Positions 57,101 to 64,000 of a stretch of 64,000 nt of DNA are shown here, one piece after another (the first letter of the stretch is position 1; each line of letters opens with the position of its first letter). Source of the stretch: Cyanobacteriota bacterium (lineage in GTDB: Bacteria; Acidobacteriota; Vicinamibacteria; Vicinamibacterales; UBA2999). The stretch is from the NCBI GenBank assembly GCA_019752015.1, contig JAIEMQ010000031.1, forward strand, positions 1 through 64,000, written 5' to 3'. The translations under genes and the position numbers were made by a program. The notes under the pieces were generated by a model. It was not told the origin of the DNA, did not search any database, and saw only the letters and a program-made list of their open reading frames with translations.

Positions 57101-59358
57101 GGTCCGAGAACAGCCGCGAAAACCGCCTGACGCCGTTCGCCAACGATCCGGTCATCGATCACGGCGGCGAAGCGTTTTTCATCCGCGACGACGACACCGG
57201 GCGCGCGTGGTCGCCGACGCCGGGACCGCTGCCCCGATCCGCGTCGAGCGGCCGCATCCTGATCCGCCACGAGGCCGGCCTGACCAGGTTCTCGCGATCG
57301 CACGAAGGCATTCATCATCAGCTCGAGGTCTTCGTCGACAACGAGGATCCGGTCCGCTTTGCCCAGCTCACGCTGGTCAACACGTCGCCGACGCTCCGGC
57401 ATGTCAGCGTGTTCGCCTACAACGACTGGGTGATCGGCCCGCCGCGCGATGTCGATACGCGGCACGTGATCACCGACTATGACGCGTCGCACCAGGCGAT
57501 CCTCGCGTGGAATCCGTACAACACGACGTTCTCCGGGCGCGTGTGTTTTGCGGCCTGTAGCGAGCGGCCGATCTCGGCGACCGGCAATCGACGATCGTTC
57601 CTCGGCCGCAACGGCTCGATGGCGGCGCCGTCGGCGCTCGCCGACGAGAGCCTGACCGGCGAATTCGGCGCCGGCATGGATCCGTGCGCCGCGATGCAGG
57701 TGCGCGTCGCGCTCGAGCCGGGCGAAACGCGCAAGATGGTGTTCCTGCTCGGCGAGGGCATGTCGCGATCGCACGCGCTGGCGTTGATCGCGAAGCACAA
57801 GCCGCCCGACAGCGCCGCGGCGGCGATTGCGCGGGTGCGCGAGCACTGGGACACGCTGCTCGATGCGCTGCACGTCAGCACGCCGGATGATTCCTTCGAC
57901 ATCCTCGTCAACCGCTGGCTGCTGTATCAATCGCTGTCGTGCCGCATCTGGTCGCGCGCCGGTTATTACCAGCCGAGCGGCGCGTTCGGCTTCCGCGATC
58001 AACTGCAGGACGTGTTGTCACTGCTGTACACCGCGCCGCAGCTCGCGCGCGAGCACATCCTCCGCGCGGCCGGCCGCCAGTTCGTCGAGGGCGACGTGCA
58101 GCATTGGTGGCACGAGCCGTCGGGGCGCGGACTGCGCAGCCGTTGCTCCGACGATCTGCTTTGGCTGCCGTTCGTCGTCGCCGAGTACGTGCGCGTCACC
58201 GGTGATGACGGCGTGCTCGATGCCGAAGCGCCGTTCCTGATCCAGCCGCCGTTGCCGGAGGGTGAGGCGGAGGCTTACGATCTGCCGTCGGTCGCGGAAG
58301 AAACCGGAACGATCTTCGAGCATTGCCGCCGCGCAATCGACAAGGGCATCACCGCCGGACCGCACGGTCTGCCGCTGATCGGGAGCGGCGACTGGAACGA
58401 CGGCATGAATCGCGTCGGCCACGAGGGCCGCGGCGAAAGCGTGTGGCTCGGCTTCTTTCTCTACACGGTGCTGAACGACTTCGCGCCGATCTGCCTCGGG
58501 CGCAATGACGGCGCGCTCGCGACGAAATACCGCGATCTGGCGTGGCAGCTCGCGACGCGCCTCGAGCAGGCGTGGGACGGCGAATGGTTCCGGCGCGCCT
58601 ATTACGACGATGGGCGGCCGCTCGGATCGGCGCAGAACGACGAATGCGCGATCGATTCGATCTCGCAGTCGTGGGCGCTGTTGTCGGCGGCGGTGCCGCG
58701 CCGCCTCGCCGAGCGCGCGCTCGACTCGGTGCGGGCGCGGTTGATCGATCGGCAGAATCGTCTGCTGCAGCTGCTGTCGCCGCCGTTCGACAAGTCGGAT
58801 CAGGATCCCGGCTACATCAAGGGCTACCCGCCCGGCATCCGCGAGAACGGCGGTCAATACACGCACGCGGCGGTGTGGGCGTTGATGGCGTTCGCGAAGA
58901 TGGGCAACGGCGACGAGGCCGCCGAGCTGTTCCACATGCTCAATCCGATCAACCACACGCGCACGCCCGAAGCGGTGGCGAAGTATCGCACCGAGCCGTA
59001 CGTGCTCGACGGCGATGTCTACGCGCGGCCGCCTCATGCCGGACGCGGCGGGTGGAGCTGGTACACGGGATCGGCGGGCTGGCTGTATCGCGCCGGGCTC
59101 GAGCACATCCTCGGCCTGCGCGCCCGCGGCGATCACTTCATGATGACGCCGTGCGTGCCGTCATCGTGGACGAACTTCTCGATCACCTGGCGGCATCGCG
59201 GTGCGACGTATCAGATCGAAGTGAGCAATCCGGATCGCGTCTGGACGGGCGTGTTGAAGGCGGAGATCGACGGCAAGAGCGTCGATCATCGATCGATCCC
59301 GCTGTCAGCTGACAGCGGCACCCACGTTGTCAAGATCACGATGGGACGGCGCATGTAG
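51172..59358 (+). CDS. ndvB: Cyclic beta-glucan synthase (NdvB/Cgs type)
   Basis: 2728 aa, close to rhizobial NdvB (about 2800). Order: N-terminal domain ([28 protein letters not shown]), membrane helices (about residues 395-445 and 810-1000), a GT84 glycosyltransferase core with [18 protein letters not shown] (about 613), [23 protein letters not shown] and [12 protein letters not shown] (about 757), a GT36-type beta-sandwich in two copies ([17 protein letters not shown] and [17 protein letters not shown]), and a C-terminal GH94-like phosphorylase ([13 protein letters not shown] at about 2405). It initiates, elongates and cyclises periplasmic beta-1,2-glucan. The start is TTG 51172 or GTG 51187. 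The last 54 nt overlap the convergent helicase gene. Confidence 0.93.
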   Translation: MPFTAVRAGTREANRPFRDEPLSSERLDERALALAASFTIDPRRRHAKSIYPRLRDNERVLEAAYRTLAEDVREGAFVTPATEWFLDNFHLISSELVEIREHLPRRYYRQLPSLATREQAGEARIYAMAVALLRHTDSRLDLPQLTLFLNSYQRVAPLTLGELWAWPSMLKLALIENLRRLAAEILTSRAARLGADEDVAQIDAGPANDDVTLPDDAHDAYLMQMLHRAREYDVRRSPMRAALEAHLTRRGLMSEDIVRAEQQRQAASQASVANAITSLRLCTTIDWRDYVESVSLVDNALRRDPSGVYSRMNFLSRDRQRRAVEELAEPTAESQIRVALKAVETARQVAAQSRTRAAAHVGYHLIGRGRPGLELDLGYRPKWKPRVRRFVRAHATAIYLTSIGLTMVPLIAAAVAYAWWYGASTAMLAIAALLVLIPASELAIAFIHKIANRLVYPEALPRLELLEGVPEESKTIVVIPTLLTSVEGVASLLEHLEVVAIANHDPRIHFAILSDFADAPARVAVDDEVILAAARHGIENLNARAGGEPGPKFFLLHRDRQWNEREQVWMGWERKRGKLEEFNRLVRGATDTSYTTQIGPLDALAGTKYCITLDSDTQLPRDAARELIGIISHPLNRPVIDPKLRRVTDGYGILQPRVSVTMASAAGSLFARTYAGHTGVDPYTTAVSDVYQDLFGEGIFTGKGLYDIDAFMTALEQRVPENALLSHDLFEGIHARAALVTDVEVVDDYPSNVLTHARRQHRWVRGDWQILWWLFPWVPTRSGLERNRLPLISRWKILDNLRRSLVAPSLVALFIAGWSVLPGRPMAWTLAALTTMSFASIARALSIFKGPRKGLGLRVFLRAWAEDLGTDLARVAIHLTFLAHQAWDMLDAVGVTLARMVTGKGRFLQWETAAAVAARARRLAVRGYYDAMRASPIIAGLALVVTAIMRPQGLPAALPIIALWAVAPLIAYHLSKPVPSSRPEISDEDREYLKTVAKATWKYFETFVGPDDRYLPPDNVQLGPEPRIAHRTSPTNIAMSLLASLSAHDLGFLDTGSLIDRIDATLTTIDRLEHFEGHLLNWYDTQTLMPLLPKYVSTVDSGNYAAALLTVSASLRELADAQADDDDGQATAERMAALADRAAQYFDEMHFRFLYDRKRHLFAIGYRLADQFGGARLDSSFYDLLASEARLASFVAIAKGDVPEQHWFHLGRLITSVRGSPVLLSWSATMFEYLMPLLVMRNFPETLLDQSCRMAVRRQIDYGATRGTPWGISEAAYTAVDRAGNYQYKAFGVPGLGLKRGLGDELVVAPYATALAVMIDPARSAKNLRRLAADGLFGEYGFFEAIDYTDRAGGKISGTGTPVTAFFAHHAGMSLVALANAINDDVMVRRFHSDPRVQATELLLQERVPRQRPITEPRPEDTMFVSAPSIAVPLRRYRTPHTIMPHTQFLSNGKYAAAVTNAGGGASFCGTMAVTRSRRDSTTDPGSNYIYLRDIRSGEVWSPTYLPTRREPERYLATFQPEIAVFDAKAEEIATKLEVAVSPEHDVEVRLLHLVNHGDRVREIDVTSYVELALAQTRDDFAHPAFGKLFIETEYLPERSALICHRRPRDSRDPGTWAVHVLSLDGRAHGPLEWETDRAQFLGRGRTLDRPQALDGRPLSGSTGFVLDPIFSLRQRVRLPAGESVHLCFATGTAPDRDTARALAMTYRDPSTAMRTLALALAHAQGLRRHMAVSNEDAVLFERLASRVIGVDGSLRAPADVLAANELGQNSLWTHGISGDLPILLVRVVDDDLTVVREALEAQEYWRLKGLKADVIILNEHPASYLDEAQSRLTALLDEGPWRMWTHKSGGAFLLRSDAMGRAERTLFYAVSQAVLETNRGDLRAHLARPPQAPIAAAPLPALAHPDEHPHPPAPPSMSVGVPLLTMPNGLGGFADNGRIYAIVLEGDQDTPAPWVNVIANPRFGTILSASGSATTWSENSRENRLTPFANDPVIDHGGEAFFIRDDDTGRAWSPTPGPLPRSASSGRILIRHEAGLTRFSRSHEGIHHQLEVFVDNEDPVRFAQLTLVNTSPTLRHVSVFAYNDWVIGPPRDVDTRHVITDYDASHQAILAWNPYNTTFSGRVCFAACSERPISATGNRRSFLGRNGSMAAPSALADESLTGEFGAGMDPCAAMQVRVALEPGETRKMVFLLGEGMSRSHALALIAKHKPPDSAAAAIARVREHWDTLLDALHVSTPDDSFDILVNRWLLYQSLSCRIWSRAGYYQPSGAFGFRDQLQDVLSLLYTAPQLAREHILRAAGRQFVEGDVQHWWHEPSGRGLRSRCSDDLLWLPFVVAEYVRVTGDDGVLDAEAPFLIQPPLPEGEAEAYDLPSVAEETGTIFEHCRRAIDKGITAGPHGLPLIGSGDWNDGMNRVGHEGRGESVWLGFFLYTVLNDFAPICLGRNDGALATKYRDLAWQLATRLEQAWDGEWFRRAYYDDGRPLGSAQNDECAIDSISQSWALLSAAVPRRLAERALDSVRARLIDRQNRLLQLLSPPFDKSDQDPGYIKGYPPGIRENGGQYTHAAVWALMAFAKMGNGDEAAELFHMLNPINHTRTPEAVAKYRTEPYVLDGDVYARPPHAGRGGWSWYTGSAGWLYRAGLEHILGLRARGDHFMMTPCVPSSWTNFSITWRHRGATYQIEVSNPDRVWTGVLKAEIDGKSVDHRSIPLSADSGTHVVKITMGRRM

Positions 59359-62300
59359 CGTAGGCAGGCCGCCGCGGAAGGCGATCTGCGTTGAGGCGAT
59401 CGTAGGAATCTTCTCTCCAGGCGTTATCAGGCCGACGAGGTTAAGCGGATCGGCGGCGCTAATCGTGATTGGATCGCCGATCGGCTTCGTTCGACGAATC
59501 TGTCGTGCCAATTCGACCGCTTCCGGCAGCGCGAACTGTTCGCCGGACAAACCTGTAACGAATCGTCCACCGCGCACTTCGCCACGCGCTTCAAGACGCC
59601 GGTAGACCCGCAGCAGCTCGCGCCATGGCACTCGATACGGTTCTCTCGCGATCATCCGGCGGCACATGATGCCGTATCGGCGCAGCAGCACGTGCGCGTA
59701 GGCCTCGACCGCGGCTTCGCGATCTTCCGGCGCCGATTCTTCGCTGAGAAGCGACCAGCGTCCACCGGGCGACGCGGTTGCCGCCGTTGAACGGCCGCGG
59801 AACAAGCGCGAGGGCGCCGGCGATGCATCGCCCCAGATCGCGCGAAGACCGGCGAATCCATCCGAGGCGACCAGACCCGCCCACACCAATTCGGCAAGCG
59901 CATCACGGACCGCGAACGTGTCCGTATCGAGCGCGGTGGCGATCTCGTGAACGAATCGCGCGCCTTTGTCCTCGAGCACCTGCAAGACGGCCTTGCCGGT
60001 GTCGCTCACAACCGGCGCGTGTGCCGTTTGTGGTTTCGCGAGCGCGCGCCACAACGCTGCATGATCGCGGCGGAATAGGGCAATCGGCGTCGCTCGAATC
60101 GGCCGCGGCGGCAGCAGCGCGTCCGGATTGGCGGCCGGCGGAGTCGAGACGCGCGCCCACGCCGCTTCGCCGCTGTAGCACAGCAGATCGAGCATCGACG
60201 GGTCGTAGTCCTTGACGCGCGCGGGCAGGATGCGGCGATCCCACGCATCGGCCGCGAGCTCGTAACCATCGAGCTGATCGATCACGGCGCGAACGCCGTC
60301 GAGGCCGGTGAGCTGCGTGGACGGATCGACGTGCTGCCACGCGAGCAGGAATCGCATGAAGTCGGATTGCGACACCGGCTGGATTTCGGCGCGCAGACGC
60401 TGCAGCGTGGCGCGATGGATGCACGCCAGCAGGCGGCGATCGCACCACTCTTCTTCGACACCGCCGGGCGAGAACCATCCGCGCAGCGCCGCGCCGTCGG
60501 CCTCGAGGCCGAGCAGCACTTGGATCGCCGCATCGTGGCTGAGGCCGATCGGCGAACCCAGGTGCTTCGGCGCGATCGGGCCCGCAAGCGCCATGCGGCC
60601 GCGCATCAACTCCACGAGAGCCGATTCACGCGACCACTCGATCTTCGCGCGGCTCGCCGGTGCGGCAATCGGTGGAGCGAACGTCACGCTGTCGATCGCC
60701 GCCTGCACTTCAGGCAAGCGCTCCGCGGCGATCCAGACGTTTTCGTTCCAGCCTGCGCGTGTCGCGATTGCGGCGCGGCCGGATTGCGACAGCTCCGCAA
60801 GCCAGTCGTTCCAGCCCGGTTCGCGCGCGGCTTCGGCGATCGTCAGGAAGCCCGCGCTGACGAGGGCATCGTGCAGCTCGTCGGCGTCACGAGGATCGGG
60901 CCACGCTTCGGCGCGCACCTTGGCGATCGCGGACGCATCCAGCACGCCGAGCGCGATGGTGTCCTTGTCGTCGCTGGCCCGCCGCGTCTGCACGGCATGC
61001 GCACGCCGCTCCTCGAGCGGCGCATCATCGAGGAACGCGTACGGACGGGCGTTGATGATCTCGTGCGACAACGGCGACGGCTCCGTCGTATCGCGCGCGA
61101 TCGTCCTGATGCTGCCGTCGTGGATGCGCGTCAGGATCTCGACGAGCGCGGGCAGGTCCATCGCCTCTTCGAGACAGTCCTTGACCGTCTGTGCGACGAG
61201 CGGATGATCCGGAATCTCGCGATCACCGGGAATGTTTTCCAGGCAAGCGGCGGCATCCGGGAACGCTGCTGCAAGGAGATCATCCGCGCGCATCCGCTGA
61301 ATCGGCGCCGGCACCTTGCTGCCGCCATTCATGCGGGTCACCGCGAGCGACACGGTCGCATTCCATCGCCATCGCGTCTTGAAGACCGGCGCGTCGAGGA
61401 AGGCCTGGATCAGGATCTCCTTCACGCTCGACGGGTGCAGATAGCGGAACACATCGGCCAGCGGGAACGAGTGCTGCTCGCCAAGCGACAGCAGCAGTCC
61501 TTCTTCCGTCGCCGACGCCTGCAGCTCGAAATTGAACTGCCGGCAGAAGCGTTTACGCAGCGCCAGCGCCCAGGCGCGAGTGACGCGGCTGCCGAATGGC
61601 GCGTGCAGCACCAGCTGCATGCCGCCGGAGTCGTCAAAGAACCGCTCGAGGATGATGGTGTCGCGCCTCGGCAGCGCGCCAAGGATGCGGGCGGACTCGG
61701 CAAGATAGTCGACGACCGCTTCGACGGCAGCGCGTGGCGCAGCGGTCTCGGCGATCAGCCACGCGATGGCGCCCTCGCGATCGCCGGCGAGCAAGTACGG
61801 TTCGAGTCCGGCGCGCAGATCGCTGACCAGTCCCGATAATTCGGCGGTGCGGCCGGGCGCCTCGCCGAGCCAGAACGGAATCGTCGGCGGCGCGCCGTGC
61901 GCATCGGCGACGCGAACCGTGCCGCCAACAACCTGCAGAATCTTCCACGACGTGTTGCCGAGCTGAAAAATATCGCCGGCGTTGCTCTCGATCGCAAAGT
62001 CCTCGTTGAGCGTGCCGACGAAGGTCTCGTCGGGATCGAGAACCACGCGGTAGTCGGCCACGTCCGGAATCGCGCCGCCCGACGTCAGCGCGGTGAGCCG
62101 TGCGGCGCGCTTGGCGAGCACGCGGCCCTGCACCTCGTCGCGATGAATCAGTCCGCCTCGCCGGCCCTTCCGGGTGGTGAAGCCTTCGGCCAGCATGCGA
62201 ATCACCGCATCGAATTCTTCACGGGCGAGATTGCGATAAGGCCAGGCCTTCCGCACCGTCTCGAAGAGATCGTCCTCCCGCCATTCGCGGCTCGATGCTT

Positions 62301-63561
62301 CCGCAACAATCTGTTGCGCCAGCACGTCGAGCGAGTGCTCGTACGGAATCAGCCGATCGAGCTCGCCACGCTTGACCGCTGCGAGCAAGGCGACGCATTC
62401 GGCAAGGTCGTCGCGCGTCTCGGGAAAAATGCGCCCTTTCGGCGTGCCGTGAATGGTGTGGCCGGCGCGGCCGACCCGCTGCAGAAACGTCGCGATTCGT
62501 CGCGGCGATCCAATCTGGCACACCAGATCGACGTGGCCGATATCGATGCCGAGCTCGAGCGACGCCGTCGCAACGACAACGCGCACGGCACCTGACTTCA
62601 GGCGCTGCTCCGCATCGAGCCGCCGTTCCTTCGAGAGGCTGCCGTGATGGGCGGCGACCGCGTCTTCGCCGAGCCGATCGGCAAGTTGCCGCGCCAGCCG
62701 CTCGGACATCTTGCGGGTGTTGACGAACACCAGCGTGGTGCGGTGCTCGCGGATCAGCGTCGCGAGGCGATCGTAGTACTCCGCCCACACTTCGTGCGCC
62801 ATCACGGCGTCGAGCGGCGAGCCCGGCAGCTCGATATCGAGATCGAGATGCCGGCGATGCCCTTCGTCGATGACATTGCAGTCGACGGCGTCGCCGTTCG
62901 TGTTCGCCGTGCCGACGAGGAACCGCGCCACCAGATCGAGCGGACGCTGCGTGGCCGACAGTCCAATCCGAAGCGGCGGCCGATCGGTCAGCGCCGCGAG
63001 CCGTTCGAGCGACAGCGCCAGGTGCGCGCCGCGGCGCGTGCCGATGACCGCGTGGATTTCGTCGACGATCACCGTCCGCACGTGCTTCAAACGATCGCGG
63101 CTGCGCTCCGAGGTCAGCATCAGGTAGAGCGACTCGGGTGTCGTGATCAGGATGTGCGGCGGTGTCTTGATCATGCCGGCGCGCGCGGCGGGCGGCGTGT
63201 CGCCGGTGCGCACCGCCGACGTAATCTCCGGCGCGGGCAGACCCATCTCCGCGGCGATCGACGCGATCGCCGAGCGCGGCTCGGCGAGGTTTTTGTCGAT
63301 ATCGGTGCTCAGCGCCTTGAGCGGCGAGATGTAGATGACGCGCGTCTCGTCGCGCAGTCCAGTCTCGACGCCTTCGCGCAGCAATTCATCGAGCGCAATC
63401 AGGAATGCCGCGAGTGTCTTGCCCGATCCCGTCGGCGCGGCGATCAGCGTGTGCCGGCCGGCGCGGATCGATTCCCAGCCCGACGCCTGCGCAGCCGTCG
63501 GGGCACCGAGCGTGGACGTGAACCATCGCTCGACTGCCGGATGAAATGTCTGGAGGGACAG
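59305..63561 (-). CDS. lhr: Lhr-type large DNA helicase
   Basis: About 1418 aa. Superfamily 2 motifs: AAPTGSGKT (I), PLKALSTD (Ia), [10 protein letters not shown] (II), GLSATQ (III), [15 protein letters not shown] (IV) and QRVGRAGH (VI). The Lhr core winged helix and beta-barrel follow ([12 protein letters not shown]), then the long Lhr-CTD, linked in E. coli to uracil-DNA glycosylase activity. The region with motif I has no ATG, GTG or TTG start. CTG at 63559-63561 gives (M)[13 protein letters not shown], the normal Lhr N-terminus, 4 nt after the GNAT stop. The first canonical start (TTG 63384) would remove the ATP loop. Confidence 0.92.
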   Translation of the reverse strand: MSLQTFHPAVERWFTSTLGAPTAAQASGWESIRAGRHTLIAAPTGSGKTLAAFLIALDELLREGVETGLRDETRVIYISPLKALSTDIDKNLAEPRSAIASIAAEMGLPAPEITSAVRTGDTPPAARAGMIKTPPHILITTPESLYLMLTSERSRDRLKHVRTVIVDEIHAVIGTRRGAHLALSLERLAALTDRPPLRIGLSATQRPLDLVARFLVGTANTNGDAVDCNVIDEGHRRHLDLDIELPGSPLDAVMAHEVWAEYYDRLATLIREHRTTLVFVNTRKMSERLARQLADRLGEDAVAAHHGSLSKERRLDAEQRLKSGAVRVVVATASLELGIDIGHVDLVCQIGSPRRIATFLQRVGRAGHTIHGTPKGRIFPETRDDLAECVALLAAVKRGELDRLIPYEHSLDVLAQQIVAEASSREWREDDLFETVRKAWPYRNLAREEFDAVIRMLAEGFTTRKGRRGGLIHRDEVQGRVLAKRAARLTALTSGGAIPDVADYRVVLDPDETFVGTLNEDFAIESNAGDIFQLGNTSWKILQVVGGTVRVADAHGAPPTIPFWLGEAPGRTAELSGLVSDLRAGLEPYLLAGDREGAIAWLIAETAAPRAAVEAVVDYLAESARILGALPRRDTIILERFFDDSGGMQLVLHAPFGSRVTRAWALALRKRFCRQFNFELQASATEEGLLLSLGEQHSFPLADVFRYLHPSSVKEILIQAFLDAPVFKTRWRWNATVSLAVTRMNGGSKVPAPIQRMRADDLLAAAFPDAAACLENIPGDREIPDHPLVAQTVKDCLEEAMDLPALVEILTRIHDGSIRTIARDTTEPSPLSHEIINARPYAFLDDAPLEERRAHAVQTRRASDDKDTIALGVLDASAIAKVRAEAWPDPRDADELHDALVSAGFLTIAEAAREPGWNDWLAELSQSGRAAIATRAGWNENVWIAAERLPEVQAAIDSVTFAPPIAAPASRAKIEWSRESALVELMRGRMALAGPIAPKHLGSPIGLSHDAAIQVLLGLEADGAALRGWFSPGGVEEEWCDRRLLACIHRATLQRLRAEIQPVSQSDFMRFLLAWQHVDPSTQLTGLDGVRAVIDQLDGYELAADAWDRRILPARVKDYDPSMLDLLCYSGEAAWARVSTPPAANPDALLPPRPIRATPIALFRRDHAALWRALAKPQTAHAPVVSDTGKAVLQVLEDKGARFVHEIATALDTDTFAVRDALAELVWAGLVASDGFAGLRAIWGDASPAPSRLFRGRSTAATASPGGRWSLLSEESAPEDREAAVEAYAHVLLRRYGIMCRRMIAREPYRVPWRELLRVYRRLEARGEVRGGRFVTGLSGEQFALPEAVELARQIRRTKPIGDPITISAADPLNLVGLITPGEKIPTIASTQIAFRGGLPTLHAPSHRDLDNVGAAVS

Positions 63562-63565
63562 AACC

Positions 63566-63865
63566 TTATTTTAGCGCGGCGCTGAGCACCGGATCACGCT
63601 GGATCACAGCTCGAGCGTACGAACAGATCGGGACGACGCGAAGCTTCGAGTCCGTGGCAAATGCCACGGCTTTTTCGACCAGTTGCCGGCCGAGCCCGGT
63701 GCCGCGCAGCTCCGGCGAGACTTCGACGTACTCGATGCGCATCACGCCCACGTCGGGGCGGGTGAATTCGAGAAAGCCGAGCCGCTCGCCATCGACGCGC
63801 AGCACGAACTCGTGAACGCCGTTGAGCTCTTCGCGTTCGATCGCAACTTTGCGCGGTTGGTTCAT
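63566..63865 (-). CDS. GNAT-fold N-acetyltransferase (YjdJ-like)
   Basis: 99 aa, a minimal Gcn5-related fold. Acetyl-CoA loop VSPELRGTGLGRQLVEKAV, preceded by MRIEYVEV, and a C-terminal PICSYARAVIQRDP typical of the YjdJ/NATD1 group. The start at 63865 was chosen; ATG 63874 is also possible. It is read just before, and probably together with, the Lhr helicase. Target unknown. Confidence 0.8.
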   Translation of the reverse strand: MNQPRKVAIEREELNGVHEFVLRVDGERLGFLEFTRPDVGVMRIEYVEVSPELRGTGLGRQLVEKAVAFATDSKLRVVPICSYARAVIQRDPVLSAALK

Positions 63866-63939
63866 CCGCTCCATTATGCGGGACGCCGCTCCACAGCGGC
63901 CGTGCGTCGGCACGGCGATGTCGTAGAACCCTGCGCCGT

Positions 63940-63992
63940 GGGGGTCAGACCCTGATTCTTCGCAAAATGCGTGGTGGGGGTCAGACCGGATT
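63940..63992. repeat. GGGGGTCAGACC repeat pair at the window edge
   Basis: GGGGGTCAGACCCTGAT (63940-63956) and GGGGGTCAGACCGGATT (63976-63992), the same orientation, 36 nt apart, around the palindromic core GGTCAGACC. Confidence 0.65.
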
Positions 63993-64000
63993 ATTCGAGG

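Overview
This is GC-rich bacterial chromosomal DNA, densely coded on both strands. Its gene content points to Acidobacteriota, probably a soil Vicinamibacteria-type lineage. The pointers are a TonB-dependent receptor with an N-terminal carboxypeptidase-regulatory-like domain, a PadR + MacB/FtsX-type (ADOP) permease + von Willebrand A-domain operon, an ECF sigma factor followed by a Ser/Thr kinase, and many short palindromic intergenic repeats. The lineage is inferred from gene families; no rRNA or tRNA gene was seen.

Layout: 0.1-5 kb holds an RluA-like protein, a Tat-exported D-threonine-aldolase-like enzyme, a secreted collagen-like protein and an aldo/keto reductase. 5-10.7 kb holds an ABC-F ATPase, a PQQ-type sugar dehydrogenase plus SMP-30 lactonase pair, and a CNNM/CBS (TlyC-like) membrane protein. 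10.8-15.1 kb holds a decayed ABC exporter operon, a rhomboid protease and a decayed TonB receptor. 15.1-19.7 kb is the padR-ADOP-VWA operon. 20-25 kb has an intact TonB receptor and a glycosyltransferase-type membrane protein with TPRs. 25-30.5 kb has small regulators, a hybrid histidine kinase, a broken MarR gene with a clear operator, a SRPBCC protein and a methyltransferase. 30.7-36 kb has glgB, an esterase, a cyclophilin and a damaged sigma factor/kinase pair. 36-45 kb has argG, an OmpR-type two-component system, then a VirJ/AcvB-like hydrolase directly followed by mprF, and two related small secreted proteins. 45-51 kb has a dehalogenase-like hydrolase, a broken TetR gene, a double-domain KaiC-like ATPase overlapping a hybrid histidine kinase, and small proteins. 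51-63.9 kb has a giant cyclic beta-glucan synthase, a full-length Lhr helicase and a GNAT.

Three themes stand out. First, short palindromic or tandem repeat families recur between genes. One family has three copies built as a multi-branched set of hairpins whose long central stem keeps pairing while its bases change. Several repeats also lie in frame inside coding sequences (signal peptide of the lactonase, N-terminus of the ADOP permease, N-terminus of the sigma factor, middle of GlgB). Second, at least seven genes carry internal deletions, usually with frameshift, that remove their conserved cores; this is either real decay or an assembly fault and needs read-level checking. Third, -24/-12 (sigma-54-type) promoter matches lie before both TonB receptors and two small genes.

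Functionally, the two-component system + AcvB-like + MprF block looks like an envelope lipid-charge module. The dehydrogenase/lactonase pair fits periplasmic sugar oxidation. KaiC-like/hybrid kinase looks like a signalling pair.
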